Notes: a model not told the origin generated them from the sequence alone. DNA of 64,000 bases from Geminicoccaceae bacterium (GCA_020638495.1 JACKIN010000001.1:310001-374000), one strand, 5' to 3'. Counted from the first letter of the stretch, positions 1-10,605 are shown. Numbers and translations: made by a program.

Positions 1-141
1 AGCATCGGCGAGGCCAGCGCCGCCGTGCTCTCCGACTTCGTCGTGGTCAACATGGTGGCCTCGGTCTGCGCCGGTCAGGCGACGCCCGAGGAGGCCGCGG
101 CCGAGGCCGAGCGGCGGGCCAAGCGCTACTACCGCGGCTGA
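1..141 (+). CDS. C-terminal end of a sugar ABC transporter substrate-binding protein (partial)
   Basis: Frame 1 is open from the first base to a TGA at 139-141 and encodes 46 residues. The stretch ending in KRYYRG, preceded by TPEEAAAEAERRA, is typical of the last helix of extracellular sugar-binding proteins of the MalE/UgpB type (the TPEEA motif followed by an Arg/Ala-rich helix). It lies 76 bases upstream of two MalF/MalG-type permeases, the usual gene order of such importers. The 5' part lies outside the window, so signal peptide and sugar specificity cannot be judged. Confidence 0.75.
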   Translation, partial: SIGEASAAVLSDFVVVNMVASVCAGQATPEEAAAEAERRAKRYYRG

Positions 142-217
142 CGGGCGGTCGAACGACTGTGGTGCCGTCACCGGCCCGGTGACGGCACCATGTGTCTCGA
201 GGGGAAGGAAGGCCGGC

Positions 218-1171
218 GTGGCAGCCACCTCCGACACTTATGTTGCGCAGACGCGGCCGGACAACTGGCTCGCCCGGCTGTTCGACAACAAGGCGTTCCT
301 GATCGTCGTCTGCATGACGCCGGCGGTCGGGCTGCTCGTGCTGTTCCTGACCTACCCGCTCGGCCTCGGCGTCTGGCTCGCCTTCACCGACACGCGGATC
401 GGCCGGGCCGGCGAGTTCGTCGGCTTCTTCAACTACGAGCTCCTGTTCTCCGACCGGGTCTTCTGGATGGCGGTCTGGTGGACGGTCTTCTACACGGTCT
501 TCGCGACGATCTTCAAGTTCGCGCTGGGCCTCTGGCTGGCGCTGCTCCTGAACCACTACGTGCCGTTCAAGTCCGTGGTCCGGGCGATCATCCTCGTCCC
601 CTGGATCGTGCCGACCGTGCTCTCCGCCATCGCCTTCTGGTGGATCTACGACCCGCAGTTCTCGATCATCTCCTACGTGCTGGTCGACGTGCTCGGCTGG
701 CGGGAGAACTATATCGACTTCCTGGGCGACCCCTGGAACGCCCGCTGGTCGCTGATCGCCGCCAATGTCTGGCGCGGCATCCCCTTCGTCGCCATCTGCC
801 TGCTCGCCGGGCTGCAGACCATCTCGCCCTCGCTCTACGAGGCGGCGATGCTCGACGGCGCCACGCCCTGGCAGCGCTTCGTCCATGTCACCGTGCCGAT
901 GCTGATGCCGATCCTCGCGGTCGTGCTCACCTTCTCGGTGATCTTCACCTTCACCGACTTCCAGCTCGTCTACGCCATCACCCGCGGCGGGCCGGTCAAC
1001 GCCACCCATCTCATGGCGACGCTGGCCTTCCAGCGGGCCATTCCGGGCGGCCAGCTCGGCGAGGGGGCGGCGATCGCCGTCGCCATGATCCCCTTCCTCA
1101 TCGCCGCCACGTTCTTCAGCTATTTCGCGCTGGCCCGGCGCAAGTGGCAGCAGGGAGGCGACGATGACTGA
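218..1171 (+). CDS. Sugar ABC transporter permease, MalF/UgpA type
   Basis: A 317-residue inner-membrane permease with about six hydrophobic segments. The EAA loop characteristic of binding-protein-dependent permeases is visible as YEAAMLDGATPWQRFVHVTVP, near two thirds of the length. The protein forms a heterodimer with the next gene product to move a sugar through the membrane. GTG at 218 is preferred because AAGGAAGG lies just upstream; an in-frame ATG at 179 has no such site. The stop overlaps the next start by 8 bases, so translation is probably coupled. No ATP-binding subunit lies downstream within the window; it may be upstream or shared. Confidence 0.9.
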   Translation: MAATSDTYVAQTRPDNWLARLFDNKAFLIVVCMTPAVGLLVLFLTYPLGLGVWLAFTDTRIGRAGEFVGFFNYELLFSDRVFWMAVWWTVFYTVFATIFKFALGLWLALLLNHYVPFKSVVRAIILVPWIVPTVLSAIAFWWIYDPQFSIISYVLVDVLGWRENYIDFLGDPWNARWSLIAANVWRGIPFVAICLLAGLQTISPSLYEAAMLDGATPWQRFVHVTVPMLMPILAVVLTFSVIFTFTDFQLVYAITRGGPVNATHLMATLAFQRAIPGGQLGEGAAIAVAMIPFLIAATFFSYFALARRKWQQGGDDD

Positions 1172-2072
1172 GGCGGCCCGGGCCATCGACCAGCCGCCCG
1201 CGGTGAACACCGGCGAGCGCCAGGGGGCGATCAGCTGGGAATCGCTGCCGCGCCGCATCGTCACGATCTACACGCCGCTCGTGATCTTCATGATCGTCCT
1301 GCTGTTCCCGTTCTACTGGATGACGATCACCACGTTCAAATCGAACGAGGAGCTCTACAACTACAAGGACTACAACCCGTTCTGGGTGAGCTCGCCGACG
1401 CTCGCCAACATCAACAAGCTGCTGTTCGAGACCGACTACCCGACCTGGCTGATGACGACCATGACCGTGGCCGTGGTCTCGACCATCCTCTCGGTCTTCG
1501 CCAGCGTGCTGGCCGCCTATGCCATCCAGCGCCTGCGCTTTCGGGGCTCACAGTGGGTCGGGCTCTCGATCTACCTCGCCTACCTGGTGCCGCCCTCGAT
1601 CCTCTTCATCCCGCTCGCCACCATGGTCTTCCAGTTCGGGCTCTTCGACAGCCAGCTCGCCCTGATCCTCACCTATCCGACCTTCCTCATCCCGTTCTGC
1701 ACCTGGCTGCTCATCGGCTACTTCAAGTCGATCCCCTACGAGCTCGAGGAATGCGCGCTCATCGACGGCGCCTCGCGGCTGCAGATCCTGATCAGGATCA
1801 CCCTGCCGCTCGCCGTGCCCGGCCTGATCTCGGCCGGCATCTTCGCCTTCACCCTCTCCTGGAACGAGTTCATCTACGCGCTCGCCTTCATCCAGTCGGC
1901 CGAGAACAAGACCGTGCCGGTGGCGGTGCTCACCCAGCTCGTCGAGGGCGACGTCTACCACTGGGGCTCGCTGATGGCCGGCGCGCTCCTGGGCTCGGTG
2001 CCGGTGGCGATCTTCTACTCGTTCTTCGTCGAGTATTATGTCTCGAGCCTGACGGGTGCCGTGAAGGAGTAG
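1164..2072 (+). CDS. Sugar ABC transporter permease, MalG/UgpE type
   Basis: A 302-residue permease with an N-terminal membrane segment near residues 30-55 and further hydrophobic segments. The EAA loop is visible as YELEECALIDGASRLQILI followed by TLPLAVPG, and the sequence SWNEFIYAL is typical of the MalG branch of sugar permeases. It is the partner of the MalF-type permease just upstream, whose reading frame it overlaps. The gene ends at 2072 and about 110 bases separate it from the next, unrelated gene. The sugar cannot be assigned from the permeases alone. Confidence 0.92.
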   Translation: MTEAARAIDQPPAVNTGERQGAISWESLPRRIVTIYTPLVIFMIVLLFPFYWMTITTFKSNEELYNYKDYNPFWVSSPTLANINKLLFETDYPTWLMTTMTVAVVSTILSVFASVLAAYAIQRLRFRGSQWVGLSIYLAYLVPPSILFIPLATMVFQFGLFDSQLALILTYPTFLIPFCTWLLIGYFKSIPYELEECALIDGASRLQILIRITLPLAVPGLISAGIFAFTLSWNEFIYALAFIQSAENKTVPVAVLTQLVEGDVYHWGSLMAGALLGSVPVAIFYSFFVEYYVSSLTGAVKE

Positions 2073-2182
2073 CTGTTTCTCCGCGAGCGATTGCCAGACG
2101 CAGGTTGGCGCAACCTTGACTTGAACCGCCCTCTCGCCCCTAGTTCGGCCCAAGGAAACGCAGCCTTCGGGGGAGGCCGGAC

Positions 2183-3568
2183 ATGGGCAGGAAGCGGCTC
2201 GTGGTGTGCTGTGACGGCACCTGGAACGAGCCGGTCACGCGCACCAATATCTGGCGGCTGAAGAACGCCATTGCCTCGCGCGAGGTGCTGGCGGACCGCG
2301 CCGAGATTCCGCAGTGGGTGTACTACGATGCCGGGGTCGGCACCGAGCGGGGCAACCGGCTGACCGGCGGCATGCTCGGCATGGGGCTCTCGCGCAATCT
2401 CAAGGAGGCGTATCGCTTCCTCGCCGAATCCTATGCCGAGGGCGACGAGATCTGGTGCTTCGGCTTCTCGCGCGGCGCCTACACGGCGCGCTCGCTCTGC
2501 GGCTTCCTCGGTGTTGCCGGCCTGCTGCGGCATCGCGATCTCGGCCTTCTGGACGACGCCTTCGAATACTACCGCCTGCCGAAGGCGAAGCGGGAGGCCA
2601 GCCGCTTCGGCCGGATCAGGGACGACCTCCATCTGCACACGAAGGAGAAGTGCCTGAGCGTGCGGCTGCTCGGCGTGTTCGACACGGTGGGGGCGCTGGG
2701 CGTGCCGCTGCCCTGGCTCAAGGCGCTGACCCAGTGGCGGTCCGTGCAGTTCCACGACACGGAGCTGTCGAGCCTGATCGAGAACGCCTACCAGGCCTTG
2801 GCGATCGACGAGCGACGGGGGCCGTTCCAGCCGACGCTCTGGACCGGCGCGCCGGGCGAGGCGCGGTCCTGCGACGGCCGGATGGTGCCGCAGCGGGTCG
2901 TCCAGGCGTGGTTCCCGGGCGTGCATTCCGACGTGGGCGGCGGCTATGACGAGAAGGCCTATGCCGACGTGACGCTCGACTGGATGCTGGACGTCGCCCG
3001 CTCGCTCGGCCTGGTGCTGCGCGAGGATTATGTCGAGCGGCAGCTCAGGCCCGATCACCTGGCATCCCTGCACGAATCCTACACCACCGGCTGGCGCCTC
3101 GCGGACCGCATCCCCGGGTTCACCAGGGGAGGTGCGCGGCCGATCGGCAACGAGCAGCGGCGGGCTCGGGGGCGTGGCCCGATAGCGCCGACCGAGGTGC
3201 TGCACTGGACGGCGTCGGCCCGGGCCGCGGCGGCTGGGGCGCGGCTGCCGTCCGGCCGCTCGCCCTACTGGCCCCTGAACCTGTGCGACGGCGAGGGGGC
3301 CCTGCATCCGACGCTCGCGGGGCTGCGGCACGAGAAGCGGCGGGCGGCGCGACGGCTGCTCGACGAGGTCTGCACGCTGGACGGCCGGGCGGCCGAGCTG
3401 GTCGATCTCTCGCGCGCCGGCGCCCGGGTCCGGCTCGCCGCCGGCACGCCGCCGCCCTCCGGGGCGGGTGCGCTGCGGCTGGTGAGCCGCACGACGGGGG
3501 CGCGTCTCGGCAGCGTCGTCTGGCGACGCGAGGGGCTGATCGGGCTCGTCTTCGAGGATGCCGCCTGA
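2183..3568 (+). CDS. DUF2235 alpha/beta-hydrolase fused to a C-terminal PilZ-like domain
   Basis: 461 residues. The N-terminal part begins RLVVCCDGTWN and carries a GFSRG nucleophile elbow (Ser96) and the HSDVGGGY motif (His248, Asp250), which mark DUF2235, the family that includes type VI secretion phospholipases (Tle1-like) and many uncharacterised hydrolases. The last 75 or so residues (about 385-460) differ: an RRAARR motif, DLSRAG at 408-413, then alternating hydrophobic strands ending SVVWRREGLIGLVFED. That matches the RxxxR and (D/N)xSxxG c-di-GMP-binding motifs and the strand pattern of PilZ domains. There is no signal peptide, so it is probably cytoplasmic. The hydrolase call is firm; the PilZ call and any c-di-GMP control are inference. 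No VgrG, Hcp or immunity gene is near. Confidence 0.82.
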   Translation: MGRKRLVVCCDGTWNEPVTRTNIWRLKNAIASREVLADRAEIPQWVYYDAGVGTERGNRLTGGMLGMGLSRNLKEAYRFLAESYAEGDEIWCFGFSRGAYTARSLCGFLGVAGLLRHRDLGLLDDAFEYYRLPKAKREASRFGRIRDDLHLHTKEKCLSVRLLGVFDTVGALGVPLPWLKALTQWRSVQFHDTELSSLIENAYQALAIDERRGPFQPTLWTGAPGEARSCDGRMVPQRVVQAWFPGVHSDVGGGYDEKAYADVTLDWMLDVARSLGLVLREDYVERQLRPDHLASLHESYTTGWRLADRIPGFTRGGARPIGNEQRRARGRGPIAPTEVLHWTASARAAAAGARLPSGRSPYWPLNLCDGEGALHPTLAGLRHEKRRAARRLLDEVCTLDGRAAELVDLSRAGARVRLAAGTPPPSGAGALRLVSRTTGARLGSVVWRREGLIGLVFEDAA

Positions 3569-3574
3569 GACGTC

Positions 3575-3915
3575 CTACCCGTGGCGGGCGCGGCTGTCGG
3601 CCGGGGCTTCCGCGCGATCCGTCAGGCCGTAGTCGCGGCTGACCTCGGCGACCCTGAGGCGGTAGTCGGCAAAGATCTGGCCGCGGCCCCGGGCCTGCGC
3701 CAAGCGGTGCTCGGCGAGGCTGCGCCAGGCGGCGACGGCGGCCTCGTCGCGCCAGAAGGAGAGCGAGACGAACTTGCCGGGCTCGCTCACACTCTCGAAG
3801 CGTTCGACCGAGATGAAGCCGTCGATGCCCTCGAGCAGGGGACGCAGCTCGGCGGCGAGCTCGAAATAGGCGTCCCGCTGCTCCGGCTTCGGCCAGAGCT
3901 CGAAGATCACGGCGA

Positions 3916-3919
<4 letters not shown>
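3575..3919 (-). CDS. Antibiotic biosynthesis monooxygenase (ABM) fold protein
   Basis: A 114-residue protein of the dimeric alpha+beta barrel type. It starts MIAVIFELWPKPEQRDAYF, has FISVERFESVSEPGKFVSLSFW in the middle and AVAAWRSLAEHRLAQ, the pattern of ABM-domain proteins, a superfamily that includes small quinone monooxygenases and heme-degrading enzymes. The ATG overlaps the stop of glgX by 4 bases, so it is the second gene of that transcript. The Arg/Ala-rich tail is not conserved. The reaction cannot be named. It ends seven bases from the convergent DUF2235 gene. Confidence 0.8.
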
Positions 3920-6018
<2,099 letters not shown>

Positions 6019-6192
6019 GCGATATGACTGACGGGTGGACGTGGCTGCGGGGCTATGGGCAATGACCGAAACTCTCCAGGGCGAGGTTGAGCCGGGGCCG
6101 GGACTCCGGTCCGGGCAGGCGTGGGCCGACCAGGGTGACGCCATGCTGATCGATCATCCCGACACATTGCAAGCACCGGCCGAGGGGGCGTG

Positions 6193-8109
6193 ATGGAGGG
6201 CGACCCGGCACGCGCGCTCGACGAGCTGCGCCGCCGGCTGGCGCCGCTCCTGGAGCAGGCGGGCCCCGGGCGGCCGGCGCTCGAGGCGCGGCTCGAGGCC
6301 GTCTTCGAGCAGCTCTTCGCGGCGCTTTCCGCGCTCTACGGGCACCGCTGGGACTTCGCCTGGCAGCTCGAGGCGGTGCTGCGGACGGCGCTGGAGGCAG
6401 CGCTCGCGCGGCCGGAGCGGCTGGCGGCCCGGGACAGGGAGCGCCGGCCCGACTGGATCCGCGAGAGCCGGCAGGTCGGGGCCATGGGCTATGTCGACCG
6501 CTTCGCCGGGAGCATCGTCGGCCTCTTCGACCGGCTGCCGCATCTGGAGCATCTGGGGGTCACCTACCTGCACCTGATGCCGCTCTTCGCCGTGCCGGAC
6601 GGGCCCAATGACGGCGGCTACGCGGTCTCGAGCTATCGCGAGGTGGCGCCCCGGCTGGGCAGCATGGCGCAGCTCGCCGATCTCGCCGCCGCGCTGCACG
6701 ACCGGGGCATGGCGCTGGTGCTCGACTTCGTCCTGAACCACACGGCCGACGACCATGCCTGGGCCGAAGCGGCCAAGGCCGGCGACCCGGCGATGCAGGC
6801 CTTCTACTGGATGTTCGACGAGCGTGGCGAGGTCGAGCCCTTCGCCCGGAGCCTGCGGCAGATCTTTCCCGATCGCGGCGGCGACGCCTTCGTCTGGCGG
6901 GACGACGTGGCCGGGGGGAAGTGGGTCTGGAGCACGTTCTATCCCTTCCAGTGGGACCTGAACTACACCAACCCCGAGGTGCTCCGGGCGATCCTGGGCG
7001 AGATGCTCTTCCTCGCCAACCAGGGGGTCGACGTGCTCCGGCTGGATGCCGTGCCGTTTCTCTGGAAGAAGGCCGGGACCCCTTGCGAGAACCTGCCCGA
7101 GGCGCATCTGGTGGTCCGCGCCTTCAATGCGGCCGCGGCGATCGCGGCACCCTCGCTGGTCTTCAAGTCCGAGGCCATCGTCCATCCCGACGAGGTCGCC
7201 CGCTACGTGCGCGTCGACGAGTGCCGGCTCTCCTACAACCCGCTCCTCATGTGCTCGCTCTGGGACGCGCTGGCGACCCGCGACACGCGGCATCTGCGCG
7301 ACGTGCTGGCGCGGCGGCTCCGCACGGCCGAGGGGACAGCCTGGGTCAACTATCTCCGCTGCCACGACGATATCGGCTGGGGCATGGCCGACGAGGACAT
7401 GACGGAGCTCGGCATCGCCCCCGAGGATCATCGCCGCTTCCTCAACGCCTTCTACACCGGGCGCTTCCCCGGCAGCTTCGCCCGCGGGCTGCCGTTCCAG
7501 GAGAACCCGCGCACGGGCGACTGCCGGGTCTCGGGCACCTGCGCGGCGCTGGCCGGGCTCGAGCAGGCCGAGGAGCTGGGCGACGCGACGCTGCTCGAGC
7601 ATGCGGTGCGCCGGATCGTGCTGCTGCACGGGCTGGTCTACACCATGGGCGGCATCCCGCTCCTCTATCTCGGCGACGAGATCGCCCAGCCCAACGATCC
7701 CTCGTACACGAGCCGGCCGGCCGAGGCCGCCGACAATCGCTGGGTGCACCGGCCTTTCTTCGACGACGCACGGCTGCAGCGGGCGCTCGCCGAGCCGGCG
7801 ACGCCGGCGGGGCGGGTGCTGGAAGCGCTGGTGCGGCTGAAGGAACTCAGGCGCTCCGAGCCGGCGCTGGCGGTGGGGCCGGTCGAGCTGCTCGAGCTCG
7901 ACCCGCGCTACACGCTCGCCTATCGCAAGCGGGCCCAGGGGCGCAGCCTGACGGTCGTCGCCAACCTCTGCGAGCACGAGGTCGACATCGAGGCGGGCGG
8001 GCTCGGCCCCGGGCCCTTTCTCGACCTCTGGGGCGGCCGAAACCTCGAGCCGGCCCGGCTCCGCTCGCTCGAGGCCTACGGGCTGCTCGTCCTGAGGCGG
8101 GACGGCTGA
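6193..8109 (+). CDS. Amylosucrase (GH13 subfamily 4)
   Basis: 638 residues, almost exactly the 636 of Neisseria polysaccharea amylosucrase, an enzyme that builds alpha-1,4-glucan from sucrose and releases fructose. An N-terminal helical region is followed by the barrel with MPLFAVPDGPNDGGYAVSSY, LVLDFVLNHTADDH, nucleophile Asp285 in VLRLDAV, acid/base Glu327 in FKSEAIV and His391-Asp392 in CHDDIGWG. The spacing corresponds to Asp286, Glu328 and Asp393 of the Neisseria enzyme minus one. ATG 6193 follows a GAGGGGG; GTG at 6190 is an alternative. No signal peptide is seen, so it is probably cytoplasmic. A sucrose synthase-like or phosphorylase role is less likely given the residues. Confidence 0.92.
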   Translation: MEGDPARALDELRRRLAPLLEQAGPGRPALEARLEAVFEQLFAALSALYGHRWDFAWQLEAVLRTALEAALARPERLAARDRERRPDWIRESRQVGAMGYVDRFAGSIVGLFDRLPHLEHLGVTYLHLMPLFAVPDGPNDGGYAVSSYREVAPRLGSMAQLADLAAALHDRGMALVLDFVLNHTADDHAWAEAAKAGDPAMQAFYWMFDERGEVEPFARSLRQIFPDRGGDAFVWRDDVAGGKWVWSTFYPFQWDLNYTNPEVLRAILGEMLFLANQGVDVLRLDAVPFLWKKAGTPCENLPEAHLVVRAFNAAAAIAAPSLVFKSEAIVHPDEVARYVRVDECRLSYNPLLMCSLWDALATRDTRHLRDVLARRLRTAEGTAWVNYLRCHDDIGWGMADEDMTELGIAPEDHRRFLNAFYTGRFPGSFARGLPFQENPRTGDCRVSGTCAALAGLEQAEELGDATLLEHAVRRIVLLHGLVYTMGGIPLLYLGDEIAQPNDPSYTSRPAEAADNRWVHRPFFDDARLQRALAEPATPAGRVLEALVRLKELRRSEPALAVGPVELLELDPRYTLAYRKRAQGRSLTVVANLCEHEVDIEAGGLGPGPFLDLWGGRNLEPARLRSLEAYGLLVLRRDG

Positions 8110-8114
8110 CGGGA

Positions 8115-8146
8115 GCGAGGGCGGCAGACGCGCGGCACGCCCTCGC
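8115..8146. terminator. Possible bidirectional terminator hairpin between convergent genes
   Basis: A 9-bp perfect stem (GCGAGGGCG at 8115-8123 paired with CGCCCTCGC at 8138-8146) with a 14-base loop sits exactly between the converging ends of the amylosucrase and msrP genes. There is no U tract on either side, so it may act as a pause or Rho-assisted end. Confidence 0.45.
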
Positions 8147-8154
8147 GAGCCGGA

Positions 8155-9144
8155 TCAGCGATACAGGCTCTTGTCCATCAGGTTGGGATAGAGGCCCGCC
8201 ACCTCCTCGGCATAGCCGTTGAAGAGGAGGGTCGGGACGTCCTCCTGCGTGCCGAGCAGGCGCTCGGTGGCCTGGCTCCAGCGCGGGTGCGGCACGGCCG
8301 GGTTGACGTTGGCCCAGAAGCCGTACTCGTTGCCGTCCACCACGTTCCAGAACGTGTCGGGCCGCTCCTCGACGAGGCTGATTCGCTCGATCGACTTGAT
8401 GCTCTTGTAGCCGTACTTCCAGGGCAGGGCCAAGCGCAGCGGCGCGCCGTTCTGCCTGGGCAGCGGCTTGCCGTAGAGCCCGGTGACCATGAAGGCTAGG
8501 TCGTTGCCGGCCTCGGCGAGGGTGACCGCCTCGGTGTAGGGCCAGGGATACCAGAAGGCCCGCTGGCCGGGGGCCACGGCGGAATCCTCGAACGTCTGGA
8601 ACAGCACGTAGCGAGCGCTCGCCAGCGGCTCGGCGAGGTCGAGCAGATGGCGCAGCGCGAAGCCGCTCCAGGGCACGATCATCGCCCAGGTCTCGACGCA
8701 GCGATGCCGGTAGACCCGTTCCTCGAGCGGCATGCGCCGCAGGAGGTCGTCGATGTCGATGGTCATGGGCTCGGCGACCAGGCCGTCCACCGTCACGGTC
8801 CAGGGCCGGGTCGGCAAGGCCTGGGCGGCGCGCTGGATGTTCTTGTGCGAGCCGAACTCGATGAAGTTGTTGTAGCCGGCGGCGAGCCGCTCGGGCGTCC
8901 ATGGCTCGGGCAGGTCGAACGCGGCATTGCGCGCCGCCGGATAGAGCGCGGCCGAAGGGTCGGCCGGTGCGGCCGCCTCGGTCGCGGCGACGGCTTGCGA
9001 CGCCTCTTCCTTGCAACCCGCGACGGCGAGGCCGGCGGCGGCCGCCATGCCGCCGATCAGCCGACGCCGGCCGAAGGCCAGACGCTCGTCGGTGACGAGG
9101 CTCTCCGCGAGCTTCCAACGTGGCCGACGCGAGGGCAGGAGCAC
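8155..9144 (-). CDS. msrP: Protein-methionine-sulfoxide reductase, molybdopterin catalytic subunit
   Basis: 329 residues of the MsrP/YedY sulfite-oxidase-fold family, which repairs oxidised methionines in periplasmic proteins using electrons from the heme membrane partner MsrQ. A twin-arginine export signal is present (FGRRRLIGG followed by an Ala/Gly-rich stretch) and ends in a lipobox-like AVAGC, so the mature protein might be lipidated, unusual for this family. The molybdenum-ligand cysteine lies in YRHRCVETWAMIVPW. Other family motifs include NNFIEFGSHK and PWKYGYKSIKSI. No msrQ is adjacent. It is divergent from the sigma-54 operon; the shared upstream region may matter because that operon also needs molybdopterin. 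Confidence 0.93.
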   Translation of the reverse strand: MLLPSRRPRWKLAESLVTDERLAFGRRRLIGGMAAAAGLAVAGCKEEASQAVAATEAAAPADPSAALYPAARNAAFDLPEPWTPERLAAGYNNFIEFGSHKNIQRAAQALPTRPWTVTVDGLVAEPMTIDIDDLLRRMPLEERVYRHRCVETWAMIVPWSGFALRHLLDLAEPLASARYVLFQTFEDSAVAPGQRAFWYPWPYTEAVTLAEAGNDLAFMVTGLYGKPLPRQNGAPLRLALPWKYGYKSIKSIERISLVEERPDTFWNVVDGNEYGFWANVNPAVPHPRWSQATERLLGTQEDVPTLLFNGYAEEVAGLYPNLMDKSLYR

Positions 9145-9232
9145 GGCGCAACCATCCGCTGATTGGTGATATTCCGGATACGGTTAGCAGCTCGCAACGG
9201 ATTTGTCTCGCCGGCGTGATTTCCTCACGGGA

Positions 9233-9248
9233 TCGCGACCGGTCGCGA
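9233..9248. promoter_or_regulatory. 16-bp perfect palindrome upstream of the sigma-54 enhancer sites
   Basis: TCGCGACCGGTCGCGA reads identically on both strands. It lies 12 bases before the first enhancer-like dyad and about 85 bases upstream of the msrP start. It could be an operator for either direction; the protein that would bind is unknown. Confidence 0.35.
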
Positions 9249-9259
9249 GCGGTGGGACC

Positions 9260-9308
9260 TGACATCCTGGCAGGCTCTGCCATTTTGTCATGGCCTGCCA
9301 TTTTGTCA
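9260..9308. promoter_or_regulatory. Array of three enhancer-like dyads for an NtrC-family activator
   Basis: Three 13-bp elements of the form TG(A/C)C-N5-G(T/G)CA begin at 9260, 9278 and 9296, a pitch of exactly 18 bases. The second and third are identical (TGCCATTTTGTCA); the first is TGACATCCTGGCA. A fourth, TGACATTCCGTCA, lies at 9367-9379. They sit 80-200 bases upstream of the sigma-54 promoter, the usual place for upstream activating sequences. The natural candidate to bind is the NtrC-type regulator encoded at the end of the same gene cluster; that link is inference. Confidence 0.6.
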
Positions 9309-9366
9309 GGATGGTCGATTTGCGCCGTGGTTCCAAGAGGTTGGCCATCGACGGCCCCGGCGCTCC

Positions 9367-9379
9367 TGACATTCCGTCA
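9367..9379. promoter_or_regulatory. Fourth enhancer-like dyad, promoter-proximal
   Basis: TGACATTCCGTCA is the most symmetrical copy of the TGAC-N5-GTCA element, with both half-sites perfect. It starts 71 bases after the third array member, just under four of the 18-base steps, and ends about 78 bases before the -24 box. Confidence 0.5.
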
Positions 9380-9457
9380 TGAATGCCCTTCGGCACACAC
9401 CGGCCAGCTCGAGGAATTTTTCTCGATAAAACAGATAGTTATCAAGAAATCGAGAGC

Positions 9458-9473
9458 TGGCACGGTGCTTGCT
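9458..9473 (+). promoter_or_regulatory. Sigma-54 (-24/-12) promoter
   Basis: TGGCACGGTGCTTGCT matches the RpoN consensus TGGCACG-N4-TTGC(A/T) at every defined position. The -24 GG is at 9459-9460 and the -12 GC at 9471-9472, which places the transcript start near 9484. A GAFTGA-containing activator lies in the same cluster (19137-20498), as sigma-54 promoters require. Confidence 0.85.
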
Positions 9474-9510
9474 TGGCTCTCGACGTGAAACAACGAGTCG
9501 GGTGGGCAGC

Positions 9511-9819
9511 ATGCGCTTCCTGGGGGCACTGAGCTTGGGTCTGGTGGGGCCGGTCGTGGTCGCGCCGCTGGCGGTCGCCTTGCCGATCGCGGGGACGGCG
9601 CCTTCGGCACGGCCGGAAGGGGCGCCGACGATCGAGCAATTCGATCCGCCCGAGGGCTGGATGGAGCGGGCCTTGCGAGGCATCAGCGAGCCGATCCCCG
9701 GCGGCCTGGAGTTCCTGCAGGACCAGGGTGCGTGGTTCACGCCCTTCAATCATCCGAATGCGACCGGGCGATACGACATTCGAGGCCTCCACGGCAGCGA
9801 GGGGACACCTTCCGGATAA
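9511..9819 (+). CDS. Short secreted protein of unknown function, first gene of the sigma-54 operon
   Basis: 102 residues. The first 25-30 (MRFLGALSLGLVGPVVVAPLAVALPIAG) look like a Sec signal peptide. The mature part is acidic and Pro/Gly-rich with EQFDPPEGWMERALRG, GGLEFLQDQGAWFTPFNHP and no cysteine. ATG 9511 is preferred over an earlier in-frame start at 9469, because the sigma-54 promoter would start transcription after 9469. I do not recognise a family. Its position as first gene behind the promoter suggests a periplasmic accessory role in the respiratory system downstream. Confidence 0.6.
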   Translation: MRFLGALSLGLVGPVVVAPLAVALPIAGTAPSARPEGAPTIEQFDPPEGWMERALRGISEPIPGGLEFLQDQGAWFTPFNHPNATGRYDIRGLHGSEGTPSG

Positions 9820-9836
9820 GGCGAACAATGGCCTGT

Positions 9837-9916
9837 CGGAACGGCAGGGTGAGCCGTTCCGGCCGGCCCGAGCTCGTTCGGCGAGCAGCCGAACGGTCGG
9901 ATGGGGGGAGCATCCG
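9837..9916 (+). other. Three consecutive RNA stem-loops in the leader of the repeat-protein gene
   Basis: Three perfect inverted repeats follow one another: CGGAACGGC 9837-9845 with GCCGTTCCG 9853-9861; CGTTCGGC 9875-9882 with GCCGAACG 9888-9895; CGGATG 9898-9903 with CATCCG 9911-9916. None has a U tract, so they are better read as processing, stability or attenuation structures than as a plain terminator. They lie between the first two genes of the operon. Confidence 0.5.
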
Positions 9917-9980
9917 CATCGTGAACCGGCCCTCAAGAACTCCCGACGATTCGCGGGCCAATGTCACAGGGAAAAGTTGG

Positions 9981-10592
<612 letters not shown>

Positions 10593-10605
10593 CCAGGAGG
10601 GGTCG

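Larger units (their letters stand above)
9145..9510. other. 366-base non-coding control region between msrP and the sigma-54 operon
   Basis: This stretch has no convincing gene and is noticeably richer in A/T than its surroundings, especially 9410-9455. It holds a 16-bp perfect palindrome (9233-9248), four 13-bp dyads that look like enhancer sites (9260-9379), an A/T-rich segment flanked by the inverted repeat TCTCGAT/ATCGAGA (9421-9427 and 9449-9455), and a sigma-54 promoter (9458-9473). The order enhancer, A/T-rich bend, -24/-12 is that of classical sigma-54 control regions. The A/T-rich part could bind IHF, but no full IHF consensus is present. Confidence 0.75.

Noticed and set aside
2117..2147. 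Promoter for the DUF2235 gene with TTGACT and TAGTTC
   Set aside because: The spacer is 19 bases and the -10 match is poor, so it is not listed as a feature.
9440..9452. IHF site in the sigma-54 control region
   Set aside because: Only the TATCAA half matches; the TTR part of the consensus is missing, so only a general A/T-rich bend is claimed.
9469..9819. Longer form of the small secreted protein starting at 9469
   Set aside because: The start would overlap the -12 box of the sigma-54 promoter and precede the predicted transcript start; the shorter form also has a cleaner signal peptide.
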